Shown here: in pieces, positions 9,242 to 18,587 of the stretch | Numbering within the stretch: position 1 is the first letter of the stretch | Layout of the letters: each line of letters begins with the position of its first letter | Assembly (NCBI GenBank): GCA_913043285.1 | Contig: CAJWML010000012.1 | Span: 50,880-114,879 of the forward strand | DNA length: 64,000 nucleotides | DNA from: CAKZNE01 sp002695025 | Lineage (GTDB): Bacteria > Bacteroidota > Bacteroidia > Flavobacteriales > Schleiferiaceae | Direction of reading: 5' to 3' | Notes under the pieces: model-generated | Told to the model about the DNA's origin: nothing | The model's database searches: none | Seen by the model: the letters and a program-made list of their open reading frames with translations, nothing else | Position numbers and translations under genes: made by a program

Positions 9242-11767
9242 TCATTTGGACGATATGATCTGTATCCCGTTCAAAAAGGTTTTTCCACGTGATAATTTCA
9301 GTTCAATTATCATTCTTTTTCCGGTAATAACGCGGTAGGAGTGGCTTATGGCTTTAAACTCGTCCATTTTGCGGCTGTCCACTTCATCCAACTCTTTACC
9401 ATTTATAACAACCATGAATTTACCATCCAGTTTGGGGTCTATCCGGGCCCACAGCAATTTTACCTCATATTCACCGGGTACCAATTCAAAATGATAACCA
9501 CTTAGCCCTTGATTTTGGGTTTGGTAAAGCGGGTCCAGTTCCGTGCCGTCAATACCCCTGCTTGTTCCAATTCCCGCCTGCCGTGGCCGGTAAGCCATAC
9601 CTTCTGAATGACCAAAAAACTTTCCCTCTTCAAAAGCCTGATCCGGCCGCCACAGGGTATAGGTTTCCGGGTCGTGAAAATAAAAATTGGCTCCCAGGTT
9701 TATATTCAGGGCAGAGCTGAGGTAATAGACCTTTTCCCGGACTATCACTTTACCCGAATCTCCGGTTACCTGCGCAAAAACATGTAGACTGTCTCCCACC
9801 AGGGGAACTTTCCATTCCGCAAAACCATCCACTAATTTTTGGGAAGGATACAAATCGCCATTAACCTGTATGGTAGCATCTTGAAGGTTGCTCACCACTT
9901 TTATGGGCCAGTATATCGGTTCAGACCCTAAACTGGCTGGGAGTACCGGGAATTGTGTGGGTAGTATTTCGGCAAAGGGATCTTTCGTAAGGCGTGCCTG
10001 ATATAGGAAATAAGCATCCTTGGGTTTTCGGTTGTAAGACATTAAACCCTTGCTGTTGATATGCGGCACGGCATCCTGCCGGAATTCCGAACCAAAATCA
10101 AACAGGTTCCATACGGCAGCACCGGAAAGGAAATCCATTTTGCGGAACTGATTGAGGTAGCTCAGGTGGTATTGAAACTGCCAGTCCACGGAGAAGTCAA
10201 AACGCTCCGGGTTCAGGCTTCGGATACGTGGATCGGCCCCGGCCCCGTACTCGGTAATCAGCACCGGTTTGTCCGGTACCTGCTTGTGATAATTATGGAG
10301 AAAGCGCGTGAGATTTTCAGGGTCCTCTTCGTACCAGCCGAAATAGAGGTTCCAACCTACAATCATCGGCAGCCGGGTTAAGCCGGGCCGTTCATATAGT
10401 TCAAGTTGCCCGTGATTGGGGATCATGGTATAGCGATCCGAAGCTTTCGCCCGGCTAAGGCCTTCCATTTCTTTAGCAAAATCAACAATGGTCTGAATGT
10501 CTTTTTGATCCCTCTCCAGCTTGCGGCCCAGGAACATCTCGTTCATATAGGCCCAGATAATAATAGAAGGGTGATTATGATGCTGAGCTATCATTTCTTC
10601 CATCATGTGCCGGGTTTGGGCGCGAAATTCAGGCGAGTCCGTCATTTCATGGTCCAGGGGTATCTCCATGGAAACCAATAAACCCAGGCTATCACATGCG
10701 TTCAACACGGCCTGGTCCTGCGGGTAGTGAGCAGTCCGGAAGAAGTTGGCACCCATATCCTTGAGCAATTGTATATCCTTCCGGTGGCGATCATTACTAA
10801 GGGCGTTACCCAGGCCTGGATAATCCTGGTGCCGGTTGGCTCCGATCAGCTTCAGGGGTTTTCCGTTCAGGTAAAAACCGGAATCAGCATCAAAACGATA
10901 ATAGCGAAAGGCATAATGTGTTTGAAAAGCGTCCAGCACCTCCAGGGTTTCCGCATTCCATAAGCTCAGTTTTAGGCGGTACAGGGCAGGTGATTGGGGA
11001 GACCATAGAACTGGTTTTTCCAAAGTATAAGACTTGCTGATCTCCATGCCCGGATCAACGGGTACTTGATCCTGGTGCACCAGGTTACCTCCAGGGTCAT
11101 ATATTTGAAGGTGTTGAAGAATCTCCTGCTCTTTTCCCGTATTGGTTATATGGAAACGGAGCTGTAATCCGCCTTTTTCTTTATGGGTATCAAAGCTGGT
11201 GAGATAGATTTGTTCAGCGCCCAGTGAGGTGTCCTTAGTAAAATGTACTTCATTTTCCACTTCCAGCCATACATCACGGTAAATGCCCCCGTAAAAATTG
11301 AAATCACCCTTAAGGGGAACTACGGAAGGATCATGCAAATTATCCACTTCTACCCTGAGTTCGTTCTCACCGGCATGTGTATACTCGTCAATTTTAAGGT
11401 AAAAAGCGGTGTAGCCACCCTTGTGCTCTCCCGCTTTCACGCCATTCACTTTTACCGTGGCACGCTGGTTCACGGCTTCAAATTTCAGGTACAGGTCCTT
11501 CTGCGATTCTTCTGCGGAGAGTGTGACAGTGCGGGTATAAATTCCCTGGCCGCGGAAATAACCCGGCTCATCGTCAAAAGGATCTTCAGCGTTCCAGGTG
11601 TGAGGTAGGTGTACCTGTTCCACAGCTCCCCCTTCTTTTTGAAATTGCCAGTTATCGTTGAGGTCTCTGCGGGTTTGTGAGTGGGCAGAAAAACCGGTAA
11701 GAAGGCTAAGGCAACAAAAAAACAGGGTTATACAGCCGGAAAATGCCACTCTGAAAAACCGGTACAT
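9242..11767 (-). CDS. Secreted glycoside hydrolase family 2 with C-terminal malectin-like domain
   Basis: An 841-residue exo-glycosidase of family GH2 (beta-galactosidase / glucuronidase / mannosidase group) with a signal peptide ending near residue 30. Domains in order: jelly-roll sugar-binding (about 35-175), Ig-like (about 180-290), TIM barrel (about 290-590), linker with an Ig-like strand pattern (about 610-685), and a malectin-like carbohydrate-binding domain (about 688-841, INLGANFYFHDPETYTLW). The acid/base is Glu410 in IIIWAYMNE and the nucleophile Glu506 in PVLITEYGAGAD. Both catalytic residues are present, so it should be active; the substrate cannot be fixed from sequence. No SusC/D pair or sulfatase lies nearby, so it is not in an obvious polysaccharide utilisation locus. 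A TAnnTTTG box lies just upstream. Confidence 0.92.
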   Translation of the reverse strand: MYRFFRVAFSGCITLFFCCLSLLTGFSAHSQTRRDLNDNWQFQKEGGAVEQVHLPHTWNAEDPFDDEPGYFRGQGIYTRTVTLSAEESQKDLYLKFEAVNQRATVKVNGVKAGEHKGGYTAFYLKIDEYTHAGENELRVEVDNLHDPSVVPLKGDFNFYGGIYRDVWLEVENEVHFTKDTSLGAEQIYLTSFDTHKEKGGLQLRFHITNTGKEQEILQHLQIYDPGGNLVHQDQVPVDPGMEISKSYTLEKPVLWSPQSPALYRLKLSLWNAETLEVLDAFQTHYAFRYYRFDADSGFYLNGKPLKLIGANRHQDYPGLGNALSNDRHRKDIQLLKDMGANFFRTAHYPQDQAVLNACDSLGLLVSMEIPLDHEMTDSPEFRAQTRHMMEEMIAQHHNHPSIIIWAYMNEMFLGRKLERDQKDIQTIVDFAKEMEGLSRAKASDRYTMIPNHGQLELYERPGLTRLPMIVGWNLYFGWYEEDPENLTRFLHNYHKQVPDKPVLITEYGAGADPRIRSLNPERFDFSVDWQFQYHLSYLNQFRKMDFLSGAAVWNLFDFGSEFRQDAVPHINSKGLMSYNRKPKDAYFLYQARLTKDPFAEILPTQFPVLPASLGSEPIYWPIKVVSNLQDATIQVNGDLYPSQKLVDGFAEWKVPLVGDSLHVFAQVTGDSGKVIVREKVYYLSSALNINLGANFYFHDPETYTLWRPDQAFEEGKFFGHSEGMAYRPRQAGIGTSRGIDGTELDPLYQTQNQGLSGYHFELVPGEYEVKLLWARIDPKLDGKFMVVINGKELDEVDSRKMDEFKAISHSYRVITGKRMIIELKLSRGKTFLNGIQIISSK

Positions 11768-11792
11768 GGATAAAAGAAAGTTTGGTTTTCCT

Positions 11793-11800
11793 CAAATGTA
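11793..11800 (-). promoter_or_regulatory. -7 promoter box for the GH2 gene
   Basis: The minus strand reads TACATTTG, an exact TAnnTTTG match, 25 bases before the GH2 ATG in the short gap after tsaD. It suggests the glycosidase has its own promoter rather than depending on tsaD. No clear -33 element was found. Confidence 0.5.
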
Positions 11801-11813
11801 GGCCATTTAACCT

Positions 11814-12839
11814 TTATTCCACTATAAACTTGCGGGCTTCAGCTTTGATGCTCATATCCGCAAAGTTGCCTTCCTGGTAGCGGTAATAGCCTGTAATAGC
11901 GATCATAGCCCCATTGTCGGTACAGAACTCAAAGCTCGGTATATAGGTTTTCCAGCCCAGGGTTTTTTCACGGTGCAGCAACTCTGAACGCAGCAGCGAA
12001 TTGGCTGATACTCCACCGGCAATGGCAATATGATGGATGTTCAGATCTGAAGCGGCTTTCTCCAGCTTTTCCAATAATATGCTAATGATGGTACGCTGAA
12101 TGGAGGCGCAAAGGTCGTCCCGGTTGGCTTCCACAAAGTCAGTCTGTTTAGCTACTTCCTTTTGCAGGAAATAGAGGATGCTGGTCTTTAAACCGCTGAA
12201 ACTGTAGTTGTAGTCTTCTATCTGGGGTTTGGAAAAGGTAAATCGTGAAGCATCTCCGGCTTGTCCGTACTTATCGATCAGCGGGCCACCGGGGTAAGGA
12301 AGCCCCATGATTTTGGCCGCTTTGTCAAAAGCTTCCCCGGCCGCATCATCCAGCGTTTGTCCGATCAGTTCATAATCAAAGTAATGATTCACCTTTACGA
12401 TCTGTGTATGCCCCCCGCTTACGGTAAGGCACAGGAAGGGAAAAGGAGGAGCATCCATATTTTCCGATTCAATGAAGTGCGCCAGGATATGCGCCTGCAT
12501 GTGATTGACGTCAATAAGTGGAATGCCAAGAGCCATGGCCATAGATTTGGCAAAAGAAGTACCAACCAACAGGGATCCCATCAATCCCGGACCCGAAGTA
12601 AAGGCTATAGCAGACAGTTTATTTGGTGAGATTTTTGCTTTTTTCAAGGCAGCGTCAACAACCGGTACAATGTTTTGTTGATGAGCACGTGAGGCTAACT
12701 CAGGCACTACACCACCATATTGTTGATGTATATCCTGATTTGCCGTTACATTTGCCAGTATTTTACGGCCCTGGATCACCGCTGCTGAGGTATCGTCACA
12801 ACTGGATTCAATGCCGAGAATAATTGGGTCATACTTCAT
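11814..12839 (-). CDS. tsaD: tRNA N6-adenosine threonylcarbamoyltransferase TsaD
   Basis: A 341-residue ASKHA-fold enzyme that transfers threonylcarbamoyl from TC-AMP to A37 of ANN-decoding tRNAs, working with TsaB and TsaE in bacteria. The start ILGIESSCDDTSAAV is the family signature; His113 and His117 (NHMQAHILAHF) and the Asp in EFCTDNGAMIA bind the metal. IAIAGGVSANSLLR is the late nucleotide-binding motif. Length is normal. The gene is divergent from tamB and its first 16 bases overlap the predicted tamB start. A TAATTTTG promoter box ends four bases before the ATG, implying a leaderless message. Confidence 0.97.
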   Translation of the reverse strand: MKYDPIILGIESSCDDTSAAVIQGRKILANVTANQDIHQQYGGVVPELASRAHQQNIVPVVDAALKKAKISPNKLSAIAFTSGPGLMGSLLVGTSFAKSMAMALGIPLIDVNHMQAHILAHFIESENMDAPPFPFLCLTVSGGHTQIVKVNHYFDYELIGQTLDDAAGEAFDKAAKIMGLPYPGGPLIDKYGQAGDASRFTFSKPQIEDYNYSFSGLKTSILYFLQKEVAKQTDFVEANRDDLCASIQRTIISILLEKLEKAASDLNIHHIAIAGGVSANSLLRSELLHREKTLGWKTYIPSFEFCTDNGAMIAITGYYRYQEGNFADMSIKAEARKFIVE

Positions 12840-15800
12840 ACTGCAAAATTACGATCAAGAGAGTATTAAAAATAATAGGCTGGTTTTTGTTGGGTTTGCT
12901 GGGTTTCCTGCTGCTCATCACCATTGTATTTTCCTTTACCAGCGTGCAAACCTGGGCGGCAAAAAAGGCAGTAGACTGGTTCAATAATAAGTATGATTCC
13001 AGGGTTTCCCTGGCGTACTTCAAGTATAGTTTTCCCAATAATTTCACTTTGGAAGAGCTATATCTTCCCGGTGAAAAACGGGATACCATCATTTATGCCC
13101 AACATTTGAATTTTGGTTTCAGCGGTTTTTACTCCGCTTCCAACACCTTATCGGCCAGTGATATTTCCATAGAAAAATTACGCTTTAACTGGATCACCGA
13201 AGAGGGAGATACTACTTCAGAGTTCCAGAAATTCATTAAAAAATTCGATTCAGGAAAACCACGGGATCCCAATGCTCCTCCCTTCCAGATGGAGATAGGG
13301 GACATTGATATAACCGATGGGATGTTCCGTTTTGAGAACGTGAATTGCGATAGTTGTAGCCGTTACTGGGTGAAGGAACTGAACCTGGAGATCGATAACT
13401 TTGACCTGGATGGTTCCTATGTTTCAGGCGATATCGAGAGCTTTTCTGCTAAAGAACGTTACAGCCTTGACGTATATCACCTGGAGGGAGAAGTGGGTTA
13501 CCTGGCTGATCGGCTTTACGCAGAGAACCTGGAACTGAAAACCAGCCGGAGCTATATCAAAGGAGATATAGCTCTCAAATACGATAGTACGGCCGCCTTT
13601 AAGGATTTCATCAACCAGGTAAGTATTGAGGCTGAACTGGATGAGGATACCCGTATAGAATCGGAAGAGATCATGTTCTTTGCGTCTGCATTCCCGGATT
13701 TCGACCGTTTTGCTGTGGCTGGCGAGATCAACGGGATTATCAATGATCTCAAAACCAAGGATCTGGTGATCGAGTTGGGAGAAAGTACACGCCTGCGGGG
13801 AGATATAGCCTTGAAGGACCCCACCAATGTGGACAGCATTTTCCTGGATGCCCGGGATCTTTTCATCAATACCACCCCCGCAGATATCCGCTATATCAAC
13901 GGTCTTTTTTCGGATTCTACCCTGCCCGCTATGATCGATCAGCTGGGGAATGTAAACTTCAGTGGCGACTTTACAGGTTATTTAAAGGACTTCAAAACGC
14001 GGGCGGTACTCACTACCGATGTAGGTACCGTGAATGCCGATATAGCTTTTCACCAGCCGGATACTACCCTCCGTAATCTTACTTATAAAGGCGATGTGGA
14101 GGTGGAGGAAGTGAATCTTGGCCTACTGTTGCAGGACTCTTCCCTGGGCAGGGTTTCGGCACGCCTGGCACTGGATGGCATGGGCCTGGACCCACGTTTT
14201 ATGAATACCCAATTGAAAGGCCAGATCCCTTTGTTTGAATACAATGACTACGCGTATTCCAATATGTCTGTGAACGGACGTATCCAGAAAGGGTACTTCA
14301 AAGGACGATTTGAGGCTAAAGACCCCAACCTGCGGTTGGTTTTTAACGGTAACGCCAGCTTTGGCAAGGATACGTCCACCTATAATTTTACGGCTAAGAT
14401 TGATACTGCAGACTTGTATGCGCTGAACTTTACCCCAGATACGGTATCCAGGGTATCTACGGAGCTGGATATAGATTTTGTGGCCCTGAATTATGATAAG
14501 TGGCAAGGCAGCATAAACGTTACCAATACCATGTTTGAGAAGGCCCGTAACTTTTATTTCTTCGAGGATATAAAAATAGAGTCCAAGGGTTTGGATACCA
14601 CTCGCTCACTTACGGTGAGGTCCAATATCCTGGAAGCGGATGTTTCCGGTAATTATACCCTGGCCAGTATTGCAGGGGCCTTCAATTACCACCTACGCAA
14701 ATTTGTCAAATCCAAACGTCCCATGCCGGAGGTTCCGGCTGGAAATTTCAATTTTGATATCACCATCAATAATACCCAGTTGCTCACGGAAATATTTATG
14801 CCTGAGCTTATTATAGAGCCTAATTCCCGTATTTCTGGTGAATACCATTCCCATACGGCTGGACTGAATATAGACGTAAAATCACCCGGTTTTGAATACC
14901 AGAAAAATACGGTGGCTGCTATAGACCTCCAATACAATGGTGCCAACAGCCGGTCCGAATTAGGGTTTCGGGTTGCAGGGGTGAAGTTGGCCAGCGGTTT
15001 TGAGATTGATTCTATTTTTCTGGGTAATTTCTATTACCGAGATACCCTCTTTTACAACCTTAGCTGGATATTCAGGGACAGTGTAGACAGCCGGGCAAAC
15101 CTTAGCGGGTACGCCCTGCAGAATGACAGTCTTAATTTTGAGTTCGGCATAGATTCTTCGTACTTCAATATTGGTTTCCAGGATTTCCTCATCCAGGATG
15201 GCAACCGTATTTTTCTGGATAGCGCAGGCGTGCATATCGAAGAGCTGGTGATCTCCAACGGAGGGCGTGCCCTGGTGATCAATGGTAACCTCTCGGATAA
15301 TCCCAATGAAATCCTTAGGTTGGATCTACAGGGCTTTGGTATGGACCTGGCCAATTATTTTATTGGTTCGCCCAACGCCCGTTTCAAGGGTGAACTCTAC
15401 GGTGATGTTATCATATCACAGATCCTGGGAAATCCCCGTTTTGCGGCTAACCTGAGCATTGATAGCCTGGAAATGAACAATACCCTATTAGGAAATTTCA
15501 AGGCAGAAAGTGACTGGACGTATAAAGATGATACCATCTCACTGGCGGCTTCCCTTCAGCTGGGTAAGTTGCGCACTTTGGACGTTAAAGGTTATTATCA
15601 ACCCGATTCGTTGGGAAATATAGATTTCGACATCCAGTTTGATCAGTTCCGGTTAGCGGGTCTTAACCCGCTTATGAGCGGTTTGGTAGAAAATTTAAGG
15701 GGTTATGTGAACGGTGGTATACAGGTGAGCGGTAATACCGGAGCGCCCAAGGTGGAGGGGGAGCTGGAACTCCCCAAGGTAGCCTTTACGGTTTCGTTCC

Positions 15801-17425
15801 TGCAAACGGATTACAATCTCACGGGATCACCGAAAGTGAAGATCCTGCAGGACCGCATCTCGTTTCCGGACCTGGTGTTGAGGGACAGTGAGTTCGGCAC
15901 CGAAGGAAAGATCTCGGGAACCGTTACCCATGAGAACTTCCGCAACTTTGACCTGGACCTCCGCATCGATGCCGATGAACTGCTGGCCCTCAATACCGAA
16001 GCTACTGCCGATAATGCCTACTATGGGACGGCCTTCGTAACCGGGGTCATCACCATTAAAGGTCCACCGGATGAAGTAGTGATAAAAGCCGATGTTTCCA
16101 CGCAGCGTGATACGCGCTTCAATATTCCCCTGGATGTGGCCCAGGACGTGCGCAAATCCGATTTTGTTACCTTCATCAATCCCAATGAACCGGATACCGC
16201 ACAAGAGCAGGAAAGACAACGTGTAACTATTGATAAGGGTATTACGCTGGATTTCAACATATCCGTAAACCGCAATGCCCAGGTACAGATCATTATTGAC
16301 CAGGAGGCTGGAACCAAGCTTACCTCCAACGGTAATGGGAATATCCGTTTGCGTATAGACCCCTTTCAGGATATGGAACTATACGGAACCTATACGGTGT
16401 ACGAAGGGCAATTCCTCTTTGCCCTGGAAAATATATTGAAACGTAATTTCCGGGTGGAGCGGGGAGGAACCGTAACCTGGAACGGTGACCCCCTGGATGC
16501 CCTGGTCAATATTACCGCAGAGTATACCACACGGGCCGATCCCGGTCCTTTGGTGTCCGAATACAACGGGGGACGTACCTTGGTGAATATCGACCTTACC
16601 CTCTCCGGGGAGTTGATGGACCCTACCATCAACTTTGCTATTGAAGCGCCACGGGCCAACTCCACGGTACAAACAGTACTCGCCAACCGCCTGTCAGACG
16701 ATACCAAGATGAACCAGCAGGTTTTCTCGTTGCTGGCCTTTAACCGTTTTGCCCCGGATCAGGGGCTGGCCGATCCCGGAGCGAGTACAGGGCGGGAGCA
16801 GGGATTGAAATTGCTGGCCAGCAGGGCCAGTAGTTGGATCAACCAACTTACCGGTGACTATAATGTGTCCCTGGATTATCAGGCCGCGGGGGACCTTTCC
16901 GGTGGAGGGGATCCCAGCAACCCCAACAATGTAAGTGTAAACTCCCAGGAAGAAGTAGAGGTAGGTGTTTCCAAGCGCTTCTTTAATGATCGCTTTACCG
17001 TTAACGGGGCGGTAGGTGTACCGGTAGGGGAAAATAGAAATCAGATTGCCGGTGATTTTGAGATCGAGTACAATATTACGGAAGACGGCCGTTTGCGTGC
17101 CAAGGCTTTTAACAGGGCGGTGCAGGATCAGTTTTCCTTTGCCGATCAGAACTACCAGCAGGGTGTTGGGGTCTTCTACCGCATTGATTTTGATACCTAC
17201 CGTGAGTTTTTCTATAAACTCTTTAATCCCATAGAGTCTACCCAACAGGAAGATCGTGAGAAAGAGAAGGCTCGTGAGGAGGAGATTCCCGGGCCTGACG
17301 AAGAAAGCATTAAAGAGGTGAAGGATGGAGAAAAAAAGGACTCCACCCAAACTGATGATAATCAAAATAACCAGGGTACCCCGCCATCCGAAGAGGAGGG
17401 TCAGGAAAAGGATAAACAGGAATAA
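12824..17425 (+). CDS. tamB: TamB-like translocation and assembly module protein
   Basis: A 1533-residue AsmA/TamB-type protein. One N-terminal membrane anchor (about residues 15-38, IIGWFLLGLLGFLLLITIVF) is followed by a very long beta-rich periplasmic region and the C-terminal DUF490/TamB domain (about 1000-1450: LYGTYTVYEGQFLFALEN, RNFRVERGGTVTWNGDPLDA). The last 50 residues are charged (Glu/Lys/Asp) and low complexity. TamB-like proteins bridge inner and outer membrane and are implicated in lipid transport and outer-membrane protein assembly. An in-frame TAA at 12821-12823 directly precedes the TTG at 12824, and no ATG follows before the anchor, so TTG (or a non-canonical ATT/ATC downstream) must be the start. 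The start overlaps that of divergent tsaD by 16 bases. Confidence 0.9.
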   Translation: MGHTSYCKITIKRVLKIIGWFLLGLLGFLLLITIVFSFTSVQTWAAKKAVDWFNNKYDSRVSLAYFKYSFPNNFTLEELYLPGEKRDTIIYAQHLNFGFSGFYSASNTLSASDISIEKLRFNWITEEGDTTSEFQKFIKKFDSGKPRDPNAPPFQMEIGDIDITDGMFRFENVNCDSCSRYWVKELNLEIDNFDLDGSYVSGDIESFSAKERYSLDVYHLEGEVGYLADRLYAENLELKTSRSYIKGDIALKYDSTAAFKDFINQVSIEAELDEDTRIESEEIMFFASAFPDFDRFAVAGEINGIINDLKTKDLVIELGESTRLRGDIALKDPTNVDSIFLDARDLFINTTPADIRYINGLFSDSTLPAMIDQLGNVNFSGDFTGYLKDFKTRAVLTTDVGTVNADIAFHQPDTTLRNLTYKGDVEVEEVNLGLLLQDSSLGRVSARLALDGMGLDPRFMNTQLKGQIPLFEYNDYAYSNMSVNGRIQKGYFKGRFEAKDPNLRLVFNGNASFGKDTSTYNFTAKIDTADLYALNFTPDTVSRVSTELDIDFVALNYDKWQGSINVTNTMFEKARNFYFFEDIKIESKGLDTTRSLTVRSNILEADVSGNYTLASIAGAFNYHLRKFVKSKRPMPEVPAGNFNFDITINNTQLLTEIFMPELIIEPNSRISGEYHSHTAGLNIDVKSPGFEYQKNTVAAIDLQYNGANSRSELGFRVAGVKLASGFEIDSIFLGNFYYRDTLFYNLSWIFRDSVDSRANLSGYALQNDSLNFEFGIDSSYFNIGFQDFLIQDGNRIFLDSAGVHIEELVISNGGRALVINGNLSDNPNEILRLDLQGFGMDLANYFIGSPNARFKGELYGDVIISQILGNPRFAANLSIDSLEMNNTLLGNFKAESDWTYKDDTISLAASLQLGKLRTLDVKGYYQPDSLGNIDFDIQFDQFRLAGLNPLMSGLVENLRGYVNGGIQVSGNTGAPKVEGELELPKVAFTVSFLQTDYNLTGSPKVKILQDRISFPDLVLRDSEFGTEGKISGTVTHENFRNFDLDLRIDADELLALNTEATADNAYYGTAFVTGVITIKGPPDEVVIKADVSTQRDTRFNIPLDVAQDVRKSDFVTFINPNEPDTAQEQERQRVTIDKGITLDFNISVNRNAQVQIIIDQEAGTKLTSNGNGNIRLRIDPFQDMELYGTYTVYEGQFLFALENILKRNFRVERGGTVTWNGDPLDALVNITAEYTTRADPGPLVSEYNGGRTLVNIDLTLSGELMDPTINFAIEAPRANSTVQTVLANRLSDDTKMNQQVFSLLAFNRFAPDQGLADPGASTGREQGLKLLASRASSWINQLTGDYNVSLDYQAAGDLSGGGDPSNPNNVSVNSQEEVEVGVSKRFFNDRFTVNGAVGVPVGENRNQIAGDFEIEYNITEDGRLRAKAFNRAVQDQFSFADQNYQQGVGVFYRIDFDTYREFFYKLFNPIESTQQEDREKEKAREEEIPGPDEESIKEVKDGEKKDSTQTDDNQNNQGTPPSEEEGQEKDKQE
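12844..12851 (-). promoter_or_regulatory. -7 promoter box for tsaD
   Basis: The minus strand reads TAATTTTG, an exact TAnnTTTG match, then CAGT and the tsaD ATG. The box lies inside the 5' coding region of the divergent tamB gene. The spacing places the transcription start at the start codon. Confidence 0.5.
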
Positions 17426-17447
17426 AAAGCGCTATAGGCCTTTCTGA

Positions 17448-18587
17448 CTACATGGTCACATTCTCCACGATGGTTAATCCATAACCGGTGATGCCCACGC
17501 GTTTTATGGGGTTGTTGGTAAGCAACTTTACATTTTGGATACCCAGGTCGTGAAGGATCTGCGCACCTACACCAAAGTCACGGTTGTCTTTGGCAAAGGA
17601 GGTTTTGCGTACCCGCCCGGCCGGATCCTTGTACTCGCGGATACGCTCCAGAAGGTTGCTGGGAGAGCGATCCTGGTTCATGTACACAATGGCTCCCTTG
17701 CCTTCGTCACTCACCCTTTTCAGGGCTTTTTCCAGTTGATGACTGGTATCAGAAGTAAGGATGGCGAATATATCATGGGCCGTGGCAGCGGAATGCATGC
17801 GTACCAGTACTGGTTCCCCCGCTTCCCATTTTCCCATACTTAAAGCAATGTGTATCTGGCCATTGGTGGTTTGCTGGTACGCCCTCAGGGTAAAAGTGCC
17901 GTAAGAGGTTTCCAGTTCAAATTCCTCTTCCTTGCGTATCAGCGATTCCTGGCTCATACGGTAGGCTACCAGGTCTTCAATGGTGATAAGCTTAAGATCA
18001 AATTTTTGGGCGATATCATAAAGCTGAGGGAGGCGCGCCATGCTACCGTCTTCATTCATGATCTCTACGATAACACCGGCTGGTTGCAGCCCGGCCAGGC
18101 GCGCCAGGTCTATAGCAGCTTCCGTATGCCCTGTCCTGCGGAGTACCCCACCGGGTTTGGCAATTAAAGGAAAGATGTGCCCCGGGCGGGCCAGGTTACC
18201 AGGAGTGGTGGCCGGATCTACCAGTGCTTTTACCGTTTTGGAGCGGTCACTGGCCGAGATACCGGTGGTAACTCCCTGGCCGATAAGATCAACGGAAATG
18301 GTGAACTGGGTATTATTGGGATCTGTATTTTTGGTGACCATGGGATTCAGGTCCAGTTCCTTACAACGGCTTTCCACCAAAGGGGCACATATCAGACCAC
18401 GACCTTCCTTGGTCATGAAGTTGATCATCTCAGGACTCACCATTTCAGCCGCAGCTACAAAGTCACCTTCGTTCTCCCGGTCTTCATCGTCTACAACAAT
18501 TACCACCTTGCCCTGTCGGATATCCGCCACGGCTTCTTCAATGGTGTTGAGTTTAATTTTGGTTTCGGGTGGTAGGCTGCCAGACAT
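17448..18587 (-). CDS. ribB: RibB (3,4-dihydroxy-2-butanone-4-phosphate synthase) fused to a degenerate RibA-like domain
   Basis: A 379-residue fusion. Residues 1-205 are an intact RibB domain that makes 3,4-dihydroxy-2-butanone 4-phosphate from ribulose 5-phosphate for riboflavin synthesis: VVDDEDRENEGD, GVTTGISASDR and RRTGHTEAAIDLARL are all present. Residues 224-379 align to GTP cyclohydrolase II, but the three zinc-binding cysteines are gone: HSEC becomes HSAA at 265-268 and LRCDCG becomes LTSDTS at 277-282. The C-terminal LLTNNPIKRVGITGYGL is kept. The second half is therefore unlikely to hydrolyse GTP, and a separate RibA is expected elsewhere. The pattern resembles RibBX-type proteins. 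It overlaps the upstream GT2 gene by 35 bases and converges on tamB. Confidence 0.92.
   Translation of the reverse strand: MSGSLPPETKIKLNTIEEAVADIRQGKVVIVVDDEDRENEGDFVAAAEMVSPEMINFMTKEGRGLICAPLVESRCKELDLNPMVTKNTDPNNTQFTISVDLIGQGVTTGISASDRSKTVKALVDPATTPGNLARPGHIFPLIAKPGGVLRRTGHTEAAIDLARLAGLQPAGVIVEIMNEDGSMARLPQLYDIAQKFDLKLITIEDLVAYRMSQESLIRKEEEFELETSYGTFTLRAYQQTTNGQIHIALSMGKWEAGEPVLVRMHSAATAHDIFAILTSDTSHQLEKALKRVSDEGKGAIVYMNQDRSPSNLLERIREYKDPAGRVRKTSFAKDNRDFGVGAQILHDLGIQNVKLLTNNPIKRVGITGYGLTIVENVTM

Noticed and set aside
12261..12823. Plus-strand frames overlapping tsaD
   Set aside because: Low-complexity shadows opposite a well-conserved gene; no family resemblance or promoter.
17426..17447. 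Bidirectional terminator between convergent tamB and ribB
   Set aside because: The 22-base gap has only a weak partial AAAG/CTTT pairing without a T run on either side.
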